Assembly (NCBI GenBank): GCA_025980475.1 | Contig: JAICXL010000011.1 | Location: 1 to 44,829, forward strand | Direction: 5' to 3' | From: Nocardioidaceae bacterium | GTDB lineage: Bacteria; Actinomycetota; Actinomycetes; Propionibacteriales; Nocardioidaceae | DNA: 44,829 bases | In this document: positions 1 to 7,532 of the stretch, piece by piece | Layout: the number at the start of each line of letters is the position of its first letter | Position numbering within the stretch: position 1 is the first letter of the stretch | Notes under the pieces: model-generated | The model's database searches: none | Seen by the model: only the letters and a program-made list of their open reading frames with translations | What the model was told of the DNA's origin: nothing | Program-made: the position numbers and the translations under genes

Positions 1-1050
1 GCGCAACGCGAGTGACGCCCGGCGCTGGCGCTCCTCCTCCTGGGCGTTGAGCACGCGTTGCATCGCAGCATCCGCCGGCAGGCCCAAAAGCACGGCAACG
101 CGGGGGAGTAGCTCGTCGTGCATCAGCGATCTCGGGAGCGGGACCTCGTGGAGGGAGTGGTTCTTGACCGGGCCGCGGAATCCAGCGGCCCCGCGTGGCG
201 TGATCCACGCGCCGTTGACGTGGACGTAGCCGTGCTCGAAGAAGACGTCGATCGCGCGGAGGGCGTTCTGCTCGCCGAGCCGGAGGCCGCCATAGCCGGC
301 CACGCGGATCTTGGTGCCGAACAACGGCAGTCGGGTCAACAACGGGTCGGTGCCCTCCGGCCCGCAGACCACGTCTGCGGCTGCCGCCATCGCCTTCACC
401 TGGCGGGTCTCGGGGCGCAGGCGCGGGTCAACGTACTGCGCTGTCGCTCCGTGCAGGATGTTGGCCTTGGCGATCTCCAAGCCGTCCAGCGGGTCGATGC
501 TGCGATCGAGCCAGCCCAACCTCCACGCGAGCTTGCGCATCGCGGACAGTTGGCCGCGTAGATCTTCGCGGCCGCGGGTGGAGAACAGCGTCTTGCTGCC
601 CTTCTCCATCACCTTGCGGCTTTGTTCGACGCGCCATTTCGTCACCGCCACGTCGCCGATCGTCGGGTTGATGTGGGCGTTGAGACGCGACTCGCGCTGC
701 TCCATCGTTCGCGGTTGCTTGCCGCGCTCGATCGAATCCTTGAGGTACTCCTCGCCGAGCATCCGGATCGTGCGGGTGGCGCGGATATCGGCGCCGACCG
801 GTGTCGGTTGTTCGGTGTCGAGCGCCGCCTCGGCCTGGGCGAAGATCTTGCGCGCCTCGTCCTCCGACGCTGCTCGACGGAGGACTCGCCTCCATGATTC
901 GCCGTCACCGGCCGGCGCACGGAAGTAGATCTGGTACTTGTTGTTGCCGGGTGTTGGACCGTAGAGCCGCACCCGCCACGGTCGGCTGGCACCGCCGAGC
1001 GTGCGCGACTTGCCCTGTGCGAGCAGTGTCGGCTTCGGACGAGTGGCCAT
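1..1050 (-). CDS. Phage-type tyrosine recombinase/integrase, C-terminus cut by window edge
   Basis: Reading the minus strand from the ATG at 1050 gives 350 codons with no stop before position 1, so the gene continues beyond the window. Residues about 1-85 form a basic N-terminal arm-binding-like region (MATRPKPTLLAQGKSR). Residues about 92-200 look like the SAM-like core-binding domain. The catalytic domain begins near 215, with GYGGLRLGE at 252-260, where R257 fits the first catalytic Arg of the family. A box resembling KN.S.HEVPLPRSL follows near residue 295. The later His-x-x-Arg and Tyr motifs would lie outside the window. The family cuts and rejoins DNA at attachment sites. Its 5' end faces the core gene at 1187, so the mobile element should extend to the left. 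No tRNA or excisionase gene is seen here. The recombinase assignment is firm; whether the element is a prophage or an integrative element is unknown. Confidence 0.85.
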   Translation of the reverse strand, partial: MATRPKPTLLAQGKSRTLGGASRPWRVRLYGPTPGNNKYQIYFRAPAGDGESWRRVLRRAASEDEARKIFAQAEAALDTEQPTPVGADIRATRTIRMLGEEYLKDSIERGKQPRTMEQRESRLNAHINPTIGDVAVTKWRVEQSRKVMEKGSKTLFSTRGREDLRGQLSAMRKLAWRLGWLDRSIDPLDGLEIAKANILHGATAQYVDPRLRPETRQVKAMAAAADVVCGPEGTDPLLTRLPLFGTKIRVAGYGGLRLGEQNALRAIDVFFEHGYVHVNGAWITPRGAAGFRGPVKNHSLHEVPLPRSLMHDELLPRVAVLLGLPADAAMQRVLNAQEEERQRRASLALR

Positions 1051-1119
1051 GCGGCCGCCTCCTAGGCTGGATGCCAGCGACCCCAAGTGGTCGCCGTCCG
1101 AATCCATCGTACGCCGGTT

Positions 1120-1163
1120 TCGTGCATCACTCTCGTGCATCACTTCATGAAAAATGATGCACG
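1120..1163. repeat. Two 12-bp direct repeats plus an inverted copy beside the integrase
   Basis: tcgtgcatcact occurs at 1120-1131 and again at 1133-1144. The inverted core tgatgcacg lies at 1155-1163, so 1135-1163 is also an inverted repeat. The cluster sits between the integrase start and the DUF255 gene start. It could be integrase arm sites, part of an attachment site, or an operator. The sequence alone does not decide. Confidence 0.5.
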
Positions 1164-1186
1164 TGCCACTCGTCAGGAGTCATGGA

Positions 1187-3223
1187 ATGGCCAACCGCCT
1201 CGCCTCCGCTACCAGCCCGTATTTGCTCCAACATGCTGATAATCCAGTGGATTGGTGGGCGTGGGGACCCGAGGCGTTCGCCGAGGCGAAGCGTCGTGAT
1301 GCACCAATCCTGTTGTCTGTCGGGTACGCCGCCTGCCACTGGTGCCACGTGATGGCACACGAGTCGTTCGAGGACGAGGCGACGGCGGCCTACCTCAACG
1401 AGCACTACGTCGCGGTGAAGGTCGACCGTGAGGAGCGGCCGGACGTGGACGCGGTCTACATGCAGGCGACCGTGGCGATGACCGGGCAGGGCGGTTGGCC
1501 GATGACCTGCGTGCTCGACCACGACGGCACCCCGTTCTTCGCCGGCACCTACTTCCCCGACCGGCCACGGCAGGGGATGCCGAGCTTCCGGCAGCTCCTC
1601 GAGGCCATCGCGGACGCCTGGCTCAACCGCGCCGACGAGGTCCGCGGCACTGCGGAGAAGATCCGTGAGCACCTGCAGCGAGAGGTGGCCCTCGCCGGTG
1701 GGGCGCCGATCGACGGCACGGTGCTCGACGCGGCCGTGGACAAGCTCGCCGCTGAGTTCGACCCGGTCAACGCGGGGTTCGGGGGGGCGCCGAAGTTCCC
1801 CCCGAGCATGGTGCTGCAGTTCCTGCTGCGCCACCACGCCCGGACCGGTTCGGCGCGGGCGCTCGACATGGTGTCGCGCACCTGCCGGGCGATGGCGCGC
1901 GGCGGGATGTATGACCAGCTCGGCGGCGGCTTCGCCCGCTACTCCGTCGACGCCGGCTGGGTGGTGCCGCACTTCGAGAAGATGCTCTATGACAACGCCC
2001 AGCTGCTCGGCGTGTACGCGGACTGGTGGGCGCTGACCCGCGAGCCCCTCGCGGAGCGGGTCGTGCGCGAGACGGCTGAGTTCATGGTGACCGAGCTCGG
2101 CACCGAGCAGGGCGGGATCGCATCCGCGTTGGACGCCGACTCGGAAGGCGTGGAGGGGAAGTTCTACGCCTGGACGCCCGCTCAGTTGCGGGAGGCACTC
2201 GGCGAGCAGGACGGTGCCTGGGCCGCGGAGCTGTTGTCGGTCACCGATCGGGGCACCTTCGAGCACGGCAGCTCGACCCTCCAGCTGCGCCGCGATCCGG
2301 TCGCGGCCGACCTGTCTCGCTGGTCGAGGATCCGCAGTGAGCTGGGCGGTGCACGCGCCACGCGGGTGCGACCGGGGCGCGACGACAAGGTGATCACCGC
2401 CTGGAACGGTCTCGCGGTTTCGTCGCTCGCCCGCGCCGGGCTGTTGCTCGACGACGCGGCCCTCGTCGCCGCCGCCGAGCAGGTGGCGACGCTGCTGTGG
2501 CGCCTGCACGTCGACCGCACCGGGGCCGCCGGCGAGGTGCGGCTGCGGCGCGCCTCCCGGGACGGCGTCGCGGGCGCCCCCGCCGGGGTGCTCGAGGACT
2601 ACGGGTGCATGGCCGACGGGTTCCTCTCCCTGGTCGAGGCCACGGCGGAGCCGGCATGGCTCGAGCGCGCCGGCGCGCTGCTCGACGCGGCGATCGAGCG
2701 CTTCGCCGCGCCGGACGGGGGCTTCCACGACACGGCCGTCGACGCCGAGCAGCTGCTGGTCCGGCCGCGCGACCCCTCGGACAATGCCAGTCCGTCCGGC
2801 CAGTCCGCGATGATCCACGCGCTCGTGCGCTACTCCGCGCTCACCGGCTCCAGTCGTCACCGCGAGATTGCCGAGCGCGCCCTTGCGACGGTGCGTGGAC
2901 TGGCCGAGCAGGCGCCCCGGTTCGCGGGCTGGTCACTTGCTGCGGCGGAGATGATGCTCGCCGGGCCGCGCGAGATCGTCGTCGTGGCCGAAGCGCGCGA
3001 CCGGGTCGGCCAGGAGATGGCGCGCCTCGCCCGCGCCGTACCCGGGGCTGTGTCGCTGGTCGTCACGCCCACCGAGGTCGGACCGGACATCCCGTTGCTG
3101 GAGGGACGCTCCCTGGTCGACGGGAAGGCGGCGGCGTACGTGTGCCGCGACATGGTGTGCCAGCGCCCAGTCACCTCCGTCGAGGAGCTGCGGGGGCTCC
3201 TCGACACCTACCGCAGCGAGTAG
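1187..3223 (+). CDS. DUF255 thioredoxin-domain protein (YyaL/SSP411 family)
   Basis: The 678-residue product opens [17 protein letters not shown], the classical start of this family. It has an N-terminal thioredoxin-like domain with [11 protein letters not shown] (a CxxC near residue 47) and a long alpha/alpha-barrel C-terminal region like N-acylglucosamine epimerase or glycosidase folds ([33 protein letters not shown]). The biochemical role is not settled for the family; a redox or sugar-modifying function is usually suggested. I chose ATG 1187 because AGGAG lies at 1175-1179 with 7-nt spacing and the family N-terminus fits; an in-frame ATG at 1154 lies in the repeat cluster. The 3' end overlaps the convergent hemolysin III gene by 16 bp. 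It corresponds to M. tuberculosis Rv1084, followed in both genomes by hemolysin III and a Z-isoprenyl synthase. Confidence 0.93.
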   Translation: MANRLASATSPYLLQHADNPVDWWAWGPEAFAEAKRRDAPILLSVGYAACHWCHVMAHESFEDEATAAYLNEHYVAVKVDREERPDVDAVYMQATVAMTGQGGWPMTCVLDHDGTPFFAGTYFPDRPRQGMPSFRQLLEAIADAWLNRADEVRGTAEKIREHLQREVALAGGAPIDGTVLDAAVDKLAAEFDPVNAGFGGAPKFPPSMVLQFLLRHHARTGSARALDMVSRTCRAMARGGMYDQLGGGFARYSVDAGWVVPHFEKMLYDNAQLLGVYADWWALTREPLAERVVRETAEFMVTELGTEQGGIASALDADSEGVEGKFYAWTPAQLREALGEQDGAWAAELLSVTDRGTFEHGSSTLQLRRDPVAADLSRWSRIRSELGGARATRVRPGRDDKVITAWNGLAVSSLARAGLLLDDAALVAAAEQVATLLWRLHVDRTGAAGEVRLRRASRDGVAGAPAGVLEDYGCMADGFLSLVEATAEPAWLERAGALLDAAIERFAAPDGGFHDTAVDAEQLLVRPRDPSDNASPSGQSAMIHALVRYSALTGSSRHREIAERALATVRGLAEQAPRFAGWSLAAAEMMLAGPREIVVVAEARDRVGQEMARLARAVPGAVSLVVTPTEVGPDIPLLEGRSLVDGKAAAYVCRDMVCQRPVTSVEELRGLLDTYRSE

Positions 3224-3975
3224 GTCGCGATCGACGCGGCGACGTAGTGGCAGGTGAACGCCGCGATCGTGAAGGTGTGGAAGATCTCGTGGAAGCCGAA
3301 CCAGGTCGGGAACGGGTCCGGCTTCTTCAGGCCGTAGACGAGCCCGCCTAGTGTGTAGAGGCCGCCGCCGGCGGCGATCAACGCGGTCACCGCCGCCCCG
3401 CCGGAGGTCAGCTGGTGGGCGTAGAGGATCGCCACCCAGCCGAGCGCGAAGTAGATCGGGGTGTAGAGCCAGCGGGGGGCGTCGGTCCAGAAGATCCGGA
3501 AGAACACGCCGGCCACGGCACCGACCCACACGATCGTCAGCAGCACCACGCGGTTGGTGCCGTGCAGCAGGATCAGCGCGAACGGCGTGTAGGAGCCGGC
3601 GATCAGCAGGAAGATGTTGGAGTGGTCGAAGCGGCGCAGGAACGCCCACGTGCGTGGTGACCAGTTGCCCCGGTGGTAGATCGCCGACACGGTGAAGAGC
3701 AGCAGCGCCGTTGCCGCGAAGACCGCCGAGCCGACTCGGGTGGTGACGGTCGGGGACAGGCAGATCAGCACGATGCCCGCGGCCAGCGTCAGTGGCGTGG
3801 TGCCGGCGTGCAGCCAACCGCGCAGCCGGGGCTTGACCTCGCGGGCCTTGTCCCGGGCCCGGTCACGCACGTCCTGACCCATCTCGACCGCCCGCTCGCG
3901 CGCGTCGGCGGCCCGATCGCGCGCCTCTTCCGTGAGGTCGCGGCGTCGGTCCTGCCCGTGGGGAATGGCGCTCAC
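3208..3975 (-). CDS. Hemolysin III family (PAQR-type) membrane protein
   Basis: The 255-residue protein has a charged, probably helical N-terminus (about 1-50, rich in Arg/Glu/Asp repeats) and then seven hydrophobic segments. Family-defining residues are visible: SAIYHRGNW and [21 protein letters not shown], and near the C-terminus [19 protein letters not shown], which supply the conserved His/Ser/Asp metal-site residues of the PAQR/YqfA superfamily. The GTG start at 3975 has only a weak ribosome-binding site. The enzymatic activity of bacterial members is not established; hydrolase activity is suspected, and haemolysis is not expected merely from the name. It corresponds to Rv1085c in the mycobacterial gene order. 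The long charged N-terminal extension is the only slightly unusual feature. Confidence 0.92.
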   Translation of the reverse strand: MSAIPHGQDRRRDLTEEARDRAADARERAVEMGQDVRDRARDKAREVKPRLRGWLHAGTTPLTLAAGIVLICLSPTVTTRVGSAVFAATALLLFTVSAIYHRGNWSPRTWAFLRRFDHSNIFLLIAGSYTPFALILLHGTNRVVLLTIVWVGAVAGVFFRIFWTDAPRWLYTPIYFALGWVAILYAHQLTSGGAAVTALIAAGGGLYTLGGLVYGLKKPDPFPTWFGFHEIFHTFTIAAFTCHYVAASIATYSLR

Positions 3976-3996
3976 GGGGAGAACCTACCCAACCGT

Positions 3997-4060
3997 AGGT
4001 TGCCCCAATCGCCCGCGTGCCCGGCGGAGGTTGCCCCAATCGCCCGGCGTGCCCGGGCGG
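3997..4060. repeat. Imperfect tandem repeat of about 31 bp
   Basis: aggttgccccaatcgcccg starts at 3997 and again at 4028, each followed by a near-identical cgtgcccgg(g)cgg tail. The two copies fill the gap between the divergent hemolysin III and isoprenyl synthase genes. They could be a duplicated regulatory site or slippage. Confidence 0.7.
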
Positions 4061-4086
4061 AGAGAGGGCCGGTACAGTCGAAGACC

Positions 4087-4863
4087 ATGGCGGATTGGAA
4101 GCATGCGGTACGCCGGGTGCTGTACCCGGCCTACGAGGCGCGTCTGGTCCGCCGGCTCCCGCCCGACCGGATCCCGCGGCACGTCGGGGTGATGCTCGAC
4201 GGCAACCGGCGCTGGGCGCGGGCGGTCGGCGCGGACAGCTCCCAGGGCTACCGGGCGGGCGCGGCCAACATCGAGCCACTCCTGGGCTGGTGCGAGGAGG
4301 TGGGCGTCCAGGTCGTCACCCTGTGGTTGCTCTCCACCGACAACCTGCACCGCCCACCGCGCCAGCTGCAGCCGCTGCTCGGCATCATCGGCGACGCCGT
4401 CGAGGCGCTCGCCGGTCAACGCCGGTGGCGACTGCACCCGGTCGGTGCCCTCGACCTGTTGCCGGCGGACGTGGCCGCACGACTCAAGGCGGCCGAGGAG
4501 ACCACCCGCGACGTGGACGGCCTGCTCGTCAACGTCGCGGTCGGGTACGGCGGCCGCCGTGAGATCGCCGATGCTGTCAGGGCGCTGCTCCACGAGCACG
4601 CCGACCGCGGCACGACGCTCGAGCAGCTCGCCGAGGTGATCGACGTCGAGCACATCGCCGAGCACCTCTACACCAAGGGCCAGCCGGACCCCGACCTGGT
4701 GATCCGGACCTCCGGTGAGCAGCGGCTCGGCGGCTTCCTGCTGTGGCAGAGCGCGCAGAGCGAGTTCTACTTCTGCGAGGCCTACTGGCCCGACTTCCGC
4801 CGCGTCGACTTCCTGCGTGCGGTGCGGGCCTACGCCGAGCGCGAGCGCCGTTTCGGAACCTGA
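4087..4863 (+). CDS. uppS: Isoprenyl transferase (cis-prenyl diphosphate synthase, Rv1086-like)
   Basis: The 258-residue protein condenses isopentenyl diphosphate onto an allylic diphosphate in cis configuration. The signature HVGVMLDGNRRWA at 32-44 contains the catalytic Asp38. NVAVGYGGRREI and the C-terminal IRTSGEQRLGGFLLWQ substrate-binding segment are intact. The N-terminus and gene neighbourhood match M. tuberculosis Rv1086, a short-chain Z,E-farnesyl diphosphate synthase, better than the decaprenyl synthase; product length is therefore uncertain and uppS is only the family symbol. ATG 4087 directly follows ccggtacagtcgaagacc, with a weak ribosome-binding site. It feeds polyprenyl phosphate carriers for cell-wall synthesis, acting at the cytoplasmic face of the membrane. 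Confidence 0.93.
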   Translation: MADWKHAVRRVLYPAYEARLVRRLPPDRIPRHVGVMLDGNRRWARAVGADSSQGYRAGAANIEPLLGWCEEVGVQVVTLWLLSTDNLHRPPRQLQPLLGIIGDAVEALAGQRRWRLHPVGALDLLPADVAARLKAAEETTRDVDGLLVNVAVGYGGRREIADAVRALLHEHADRGTTLEQLAEVIDVEHIAEHLYTKGQPDPDLVIRTSGEQRLGGFLLWQSAQSEFYFCEAYWPDFRRVDFLRAVRAYAERERRFGT

Positions 4864-4984
4864 GCGTCCGGGATCGTTCCCGTGACCTGCCGTCGGGCGT
4901 GTCGGGGCGCCGGCCGCCCTGCCGGCGTCGTACTTTTCCGGTGTCGGCGGGTGGGGAAGCCCGTCGATCCGGGAGGCGAAGCTC

Positions 4985-5062
4985 GTGAGCCCTCACGACC
5001 ACTGCACCTCCGGAGGTCCGCACTCTGACCTCCGGGCCCTGTCCCGGTCCGTGCACCACTGA
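4985..5062 (+). CDS. Possible 25-residue leader peptide upstream of phoH2
   Basis: GTG at 4985 opens a 25-codon frame starting MSPHDHCTSGG and ending SVHH, with five His. GGGAGG at 4971-4976 gives a good ribosome-binding site 8 nt upstream. The stop codon at 5060-5062 falls in the loop of a stable hairpin, and another hairpin lies inside the frame. That layout resembles an attenuation leader, but no homologue is recognised and the frame may be chance. Confidence 0.3.
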   Translation: MSPHDHCTSGGPHSDLRALSRSVHH

Positions 5063-5072
5063 CCGGACCGGG
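5010..5072 (+). promoter_or_regulatory. phoH2: Two consecutive hairpins in the phoH2 leader
   Basis: Hairpin 1 pairs ccggaggtc (5010-5018) with gacctccgg (5027-5035) around an 8-nt loop. Hairpin 2 pairs cccggtccg (5043-5051) with cggaccggg (5064-5072) around a 12-nt loop, extendable by a G-T and a G-C pair. Both arms are perfect. No T tract follows hairpin 2, so a classical intrinsic terminator is unlikely. They lie 39-100 nt before the phoH2 start. Confidence 0.5.
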
Positions 5073-5110
5073 GCGCCGAGTGCGCGTCCTGGCCCGCGGA
5101 GGGGAACCTC

Positions 5111-6430
5111 GTGGCCACTGCCAAGCAACCGGCCCAGCGTCGCACCTACGTCCTGGACACCTCGGTCCTGCTCGCCGATCCCGGCGCCCTGCGCCGCTTC
5201 GAGGAGCATGAGGTGGTCCTGCCGGTGGTGGTGGTCACCGAGCTGGAGGGCAAGCGCAACCATCCCGAGCTGGGCTACTTCGCGCGCACCGCACTGCGCA
5301 TGCTCGACGGACTTCGCGTGATCCATGGTCGGCTCGACCAGCCCGTCTCGATCGGCGAGGACGGCGGCACCCTGCGGGTCGAGCTCAACCACACCGACCC
5401 TGACTCGCTGCCGTCGGGTTTCCGTCTCGGCGACAACGACACGCGCATCCTGGCGGTGGCCCGCAACCTGGCCAACGAGGGCCACCGGGTCACGCTGGTC
5501 TCCAAGGACCTGCCCCTGCGGATCAAGGCAGCGGCCGTGGGGCTCGATGCTGCGGAGTACCGCAGCGACCAGGCCCACGAGTCCGACGCCGGCTGGACCG
5601 GCATGGCCGAGCTCGACGTGGCCGGCCCCGACATCGACGGGTTGTACGACGACAGCGCGATCGACCTCGATGACGCTCGTGACCTGCCCTGCCACACCGG
5701 GCTGGTGCTGATCTCCGAGCGTGGCAGCGCCCTGGGCCGGGTCAAGCAGGACAAGCGGGTGCACCTCGTGCGCGGGGACCGCGAGGCGTTCGGCATTCGC
5801 GGCCGGTCGGCCGAGCAGCGGATCGCGCTGGACCTGCTGCTCGACCCGGAGGTCGGCATCGTCTCGCTGGGTGGCCGGGCGGGGACCGGCAAGTCGGCGC
5901 TGGCGCTGTGCGCCGGGCTGGAGACCGTGATGGAGCGCCGGCACCACAAGAAGGTGGTCGTCTTCCGGCCGCTCTACGCCGTCGGCGGGCAGGAGCTCGG
6001 CTACCTGCCCGGCAGCGAGTCGGAGAAGATGTCGCCCTGGGCGCAGGCGGTCTTCGACACCCTGGGTGCGGTTGCCAGCACCGATGTGATCGACGAGGTC
6101 CTCGACCGCGGCATGCTCGAGGTGCTGCCGCTCACGCACATCCGCGGCCGGTCGCTGCACGACGCCTTCGTGATCGTGGACGAGGCCCAGTCGCTGGAGC
6201 GCAACGTGCTGCTGACCGTGCTCTCCCGGATGGGCGCCAACTCCAAGGTGGTCCTCACCCACGACGTCGCCCAGCGGGACAACCTGCGGGTCGGCCGCCA
6301 CGACGGGGTGGTCGCAGTCGTCGAGCGGCTCAAGGGTCACCCGCTCTTCGCCCACGTGACCCTGACGCGGTCCGAGCGCTCGCCGATCGCGGCGCTGGTC
6401 ACCGAGATGCTCGAGGACGTGACGATGTGA
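5111..6430 (+). CDS. phoH2: PhoH-family ATPase with N-terminal PIN domain (PhoH2)
   Basis: The 439-residue protein fuses a PIN ribonuclease domain to a PhoH helicase/ATPase domain. The PIN part (about 12-150) shows [12 protein letters not shown] with Asp16, VTELEGK and GDNDTRIL, the acidic residues expected for metal binding. The PhoH part has Walker [10 protein letters not shown] at 254-262 and Walker [10 protein letters not shown] (D357, E358), then a Q/RGRS-type segment (HIRGRSLHD). Mycobacterial PhoH2 is an ATP-dependent RNA unwinding and cleaving enzyme, and length and order match Rv1095. GTG 5111 is supported by GGAGGGG just upstream. In mycobacteria a small overlapping phoAT gene precedes it; no clear overlapping equivalent is seen here, only the non-overlapping candidate leader ORF. 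Confidence 0.93.
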   Translation: MATAKQPAQRRTYVLDTSVLLADPGALRRFEEHEVVLPVVVVTELEGKRNHPELGYFARTALRMLDGLRVIHGRLDQPVSIGEDGGTLRVELNHTDPDSLPSGFRLGDNDTRILAVARNLANEGHRVTLVSKDLPLRIKAAAVGLDAAEYRSDQAHESDAGWTGMAELDVAGPDIDGLYDDSAIDLDDARDLPCHTGLVLISERGSALGRVKQDKRVHLVRGDREAFGIRGRSAEQRIALDLLLDPEVGIVSLGGRAGTGKSALALCAGLETVMERRHHKKVVVFRPLYAVGGQELGYLPGSESEKMSPWAQAVFDTLGAVASTDVIDEVLDRGMLEVLPLTHIRGRSLHDAFVIVDEAQSLERNVLLTVLSRMGANSKVVLTHDVAQRDNLRVGRHDGVVAVVERLKGHPLFAHVTLTRSERSPIAALVTEMLEDVTM

Positions 6431-6507
6431 ACCGGCGGTTTCCGGGCACTTACGACACCACCGGTGGCTGAACCGCGCCGAAACGGTCCAGACCAGCACG
6501 AGGCACC

Positions 6508-6555
6508 CTGAGGCCACTGGGCTTGCTGAGGCCACAGTTACTGATGTGGCCTCAG
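6508..6555 (+). promoter_or_regulatory. Triple 10-bp repeat forming an 11-bp hairpin
   Basis: ctgaggccac occurs at 6508-6517 and 6526-6535. Its complement gtggcctcag is at 6546-6555. The second copy and the complement make an 11-bp perfect stem (6526-6536 with 6545-6555) around an 8-nt loop, and the first copy could compete for the same partner. It lies about 80 bp after phoH2 and 134 bp before the transglycosylase gene. It may be a terminator without a T tract, an operator cluster or a switching leader. Confidence 0.5.
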
Positions 6556-6688
6556 TGTGCCCGCCGTCACCCACATCCTCGGCGCTTCGACTTGCGGCCC
6601 GTCTGGCGCATCGGCGATGGTGGGTTGCGCCTGCCCGCGCAGCCGCGCGCAGAGCTGATCACCGACACCCACCGAAGGTCCTTGCTGC

Positions 6689-7342
6689 ATGCCGTCTGAC
6701 ACGTACGCCCCGAAGCACCGGGGCGCACCGAAGAAGCCTGTCCGCGCGGGGGTCCGCAACCTGACCATCCTGTCCGGCGTCGCCGTGGCCGCCACCGGGC
6801 TCGCGGTCTCGAGTGGCGTGATCGGCCACGGGCCGGCCGGCACCGACGGCAGTGCCATCGCGCTGAGTTCCACGCACGTCGGCAACCACCTCAGCCCGGC
6901 TGAGCTCACTCGACGCGAGGACCAGGTCTCCCGCTCGTCCAATGACCGGATGGCAGCGGTGAAGAGGTTGAAGACCCGCCAGGTCGACCACGTCGACGAC
7001 GCCACGGGCAAGGCGGTCACCCACACCGAGGACCTGTCCAAGGCGGACCCCCGCACTCTCGCACAGGCCCTGATGCCGCACTTCGGCTTCTCGTCCTCGG
7101 AGTTCGGCTGCCTCAACGACCTCTGGAACAGTGAGTCAGGCTGGAACGTGCACGCCGACAACCCGTCTTCGTCGGCCTACGGCATCCCGCAGGCGCTGCC
7201 CGGCTCCAAGATGGCCAGCGCCGGGCCCGACTGGGCCGGAAATGCGGAGACCCAGATCCGTTGGGGCCTGGGCTACATCCGGAGCAGCTACGGAACGCCC
7301 TGCTCGGCCTGGTCGTTCAAGGAAAGCCACGGATGGTACTGA
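6689..7342 (+). CDS. Secreted lytic-transglycosylase-like protein (Apf C-terminal type)
   Basis: The 217-residue protein has a basic start (KHRGAPKKPVRAGVR), a hydrophobic segment at about 24-46 suggesting export or membrane anchoring, a low-complexity linker, and a C-terminal transglycosylase-like fold at about 125-217. LNDLWNSESGWN contains the likely catalytic Glu149, and two Cys (FGCLND and TPCSAW) could form a disulfide. AYGIPQALPG and RWGLGYIRSSYG match the aggregation-promoting-factor/Rpf-related families that cut peptidoglycan. Chain length is usual. It stands alone between phoH2 and a PKD-like secreted protein. GAAGG 11-12 nt before ATG 6689 is a weak ribosome-binding site. A cell-wall remodelling role is inferred. 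Confidence 0.82.
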   Translation: MPSDTYAPKHRGAPKKPVRAGVRNLTILSGVAVAATGLAVSSGVIGHGPAGTDGSAIALSSTHVGNHLSPAELTRREDQVSRSSNDRMAAVKRLKTRQVDHVDDATGKAVTHTEDLSKADPRTLAQALMPHFGFSSSEFGCLNDLWNSESGWNVHADNPSSSAYGIPQALPGSKMASAGPDWAGNAETQIRWGLGYIRSSYGTPCSAWSFKESHGWY

Positions 7343-7484
7343 CCAGACCGCCGTCCCGCTGCTGATCGGCCAAGGTTTCGTCCGAACGGTCAGATCACGG
7401 GCTAGACCGGATTCCCGGTTTCGTGATGGTTTCGGCCGTTGAGCGACCGTTTGTCCGGATCGCCAAGCATTCTCTCCCCAAGCA

Positions 7485-7503
7485 CACGACCGCAGGGGTC
7501 GTG
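7485..7503 (+). promoter_or_regulatory. Short hairpin in the leader of the PKD-like gene
   Basis: cacgacc (7485-7491) pairs perfectly with ggtcgtg (7497-7503) around a 5-nt loop, 29 nt before the start codon. It may affect message stability or be an operator. The remainder of 7343-7532 shows no gene. Confidence 0.3.
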
Positions 7504-7532
7504 GCGGTTCACGAAGCCTTGGGGGGCCTCTC

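Noticed and set aside
1051-1186. tRNA gene as integration site for the integrase
   Set aside because: No cloverleaf or CCA-like end is visible in the gap or nearby.
5073-5200. phoAT-like antitoxin gene overlapping phoH2
   Set aside because: A short GTG frame at 5080 overlaps but is low-complexity and lacks a convincing ribosome-binding site.
6431-6688. c-di-AMP (ydaO) riboswitch expected before a cell-wall hydrolase gene
   Set aside because: The conserved ydaO sequence blocks are not visible; only the repeat hairpin is present.
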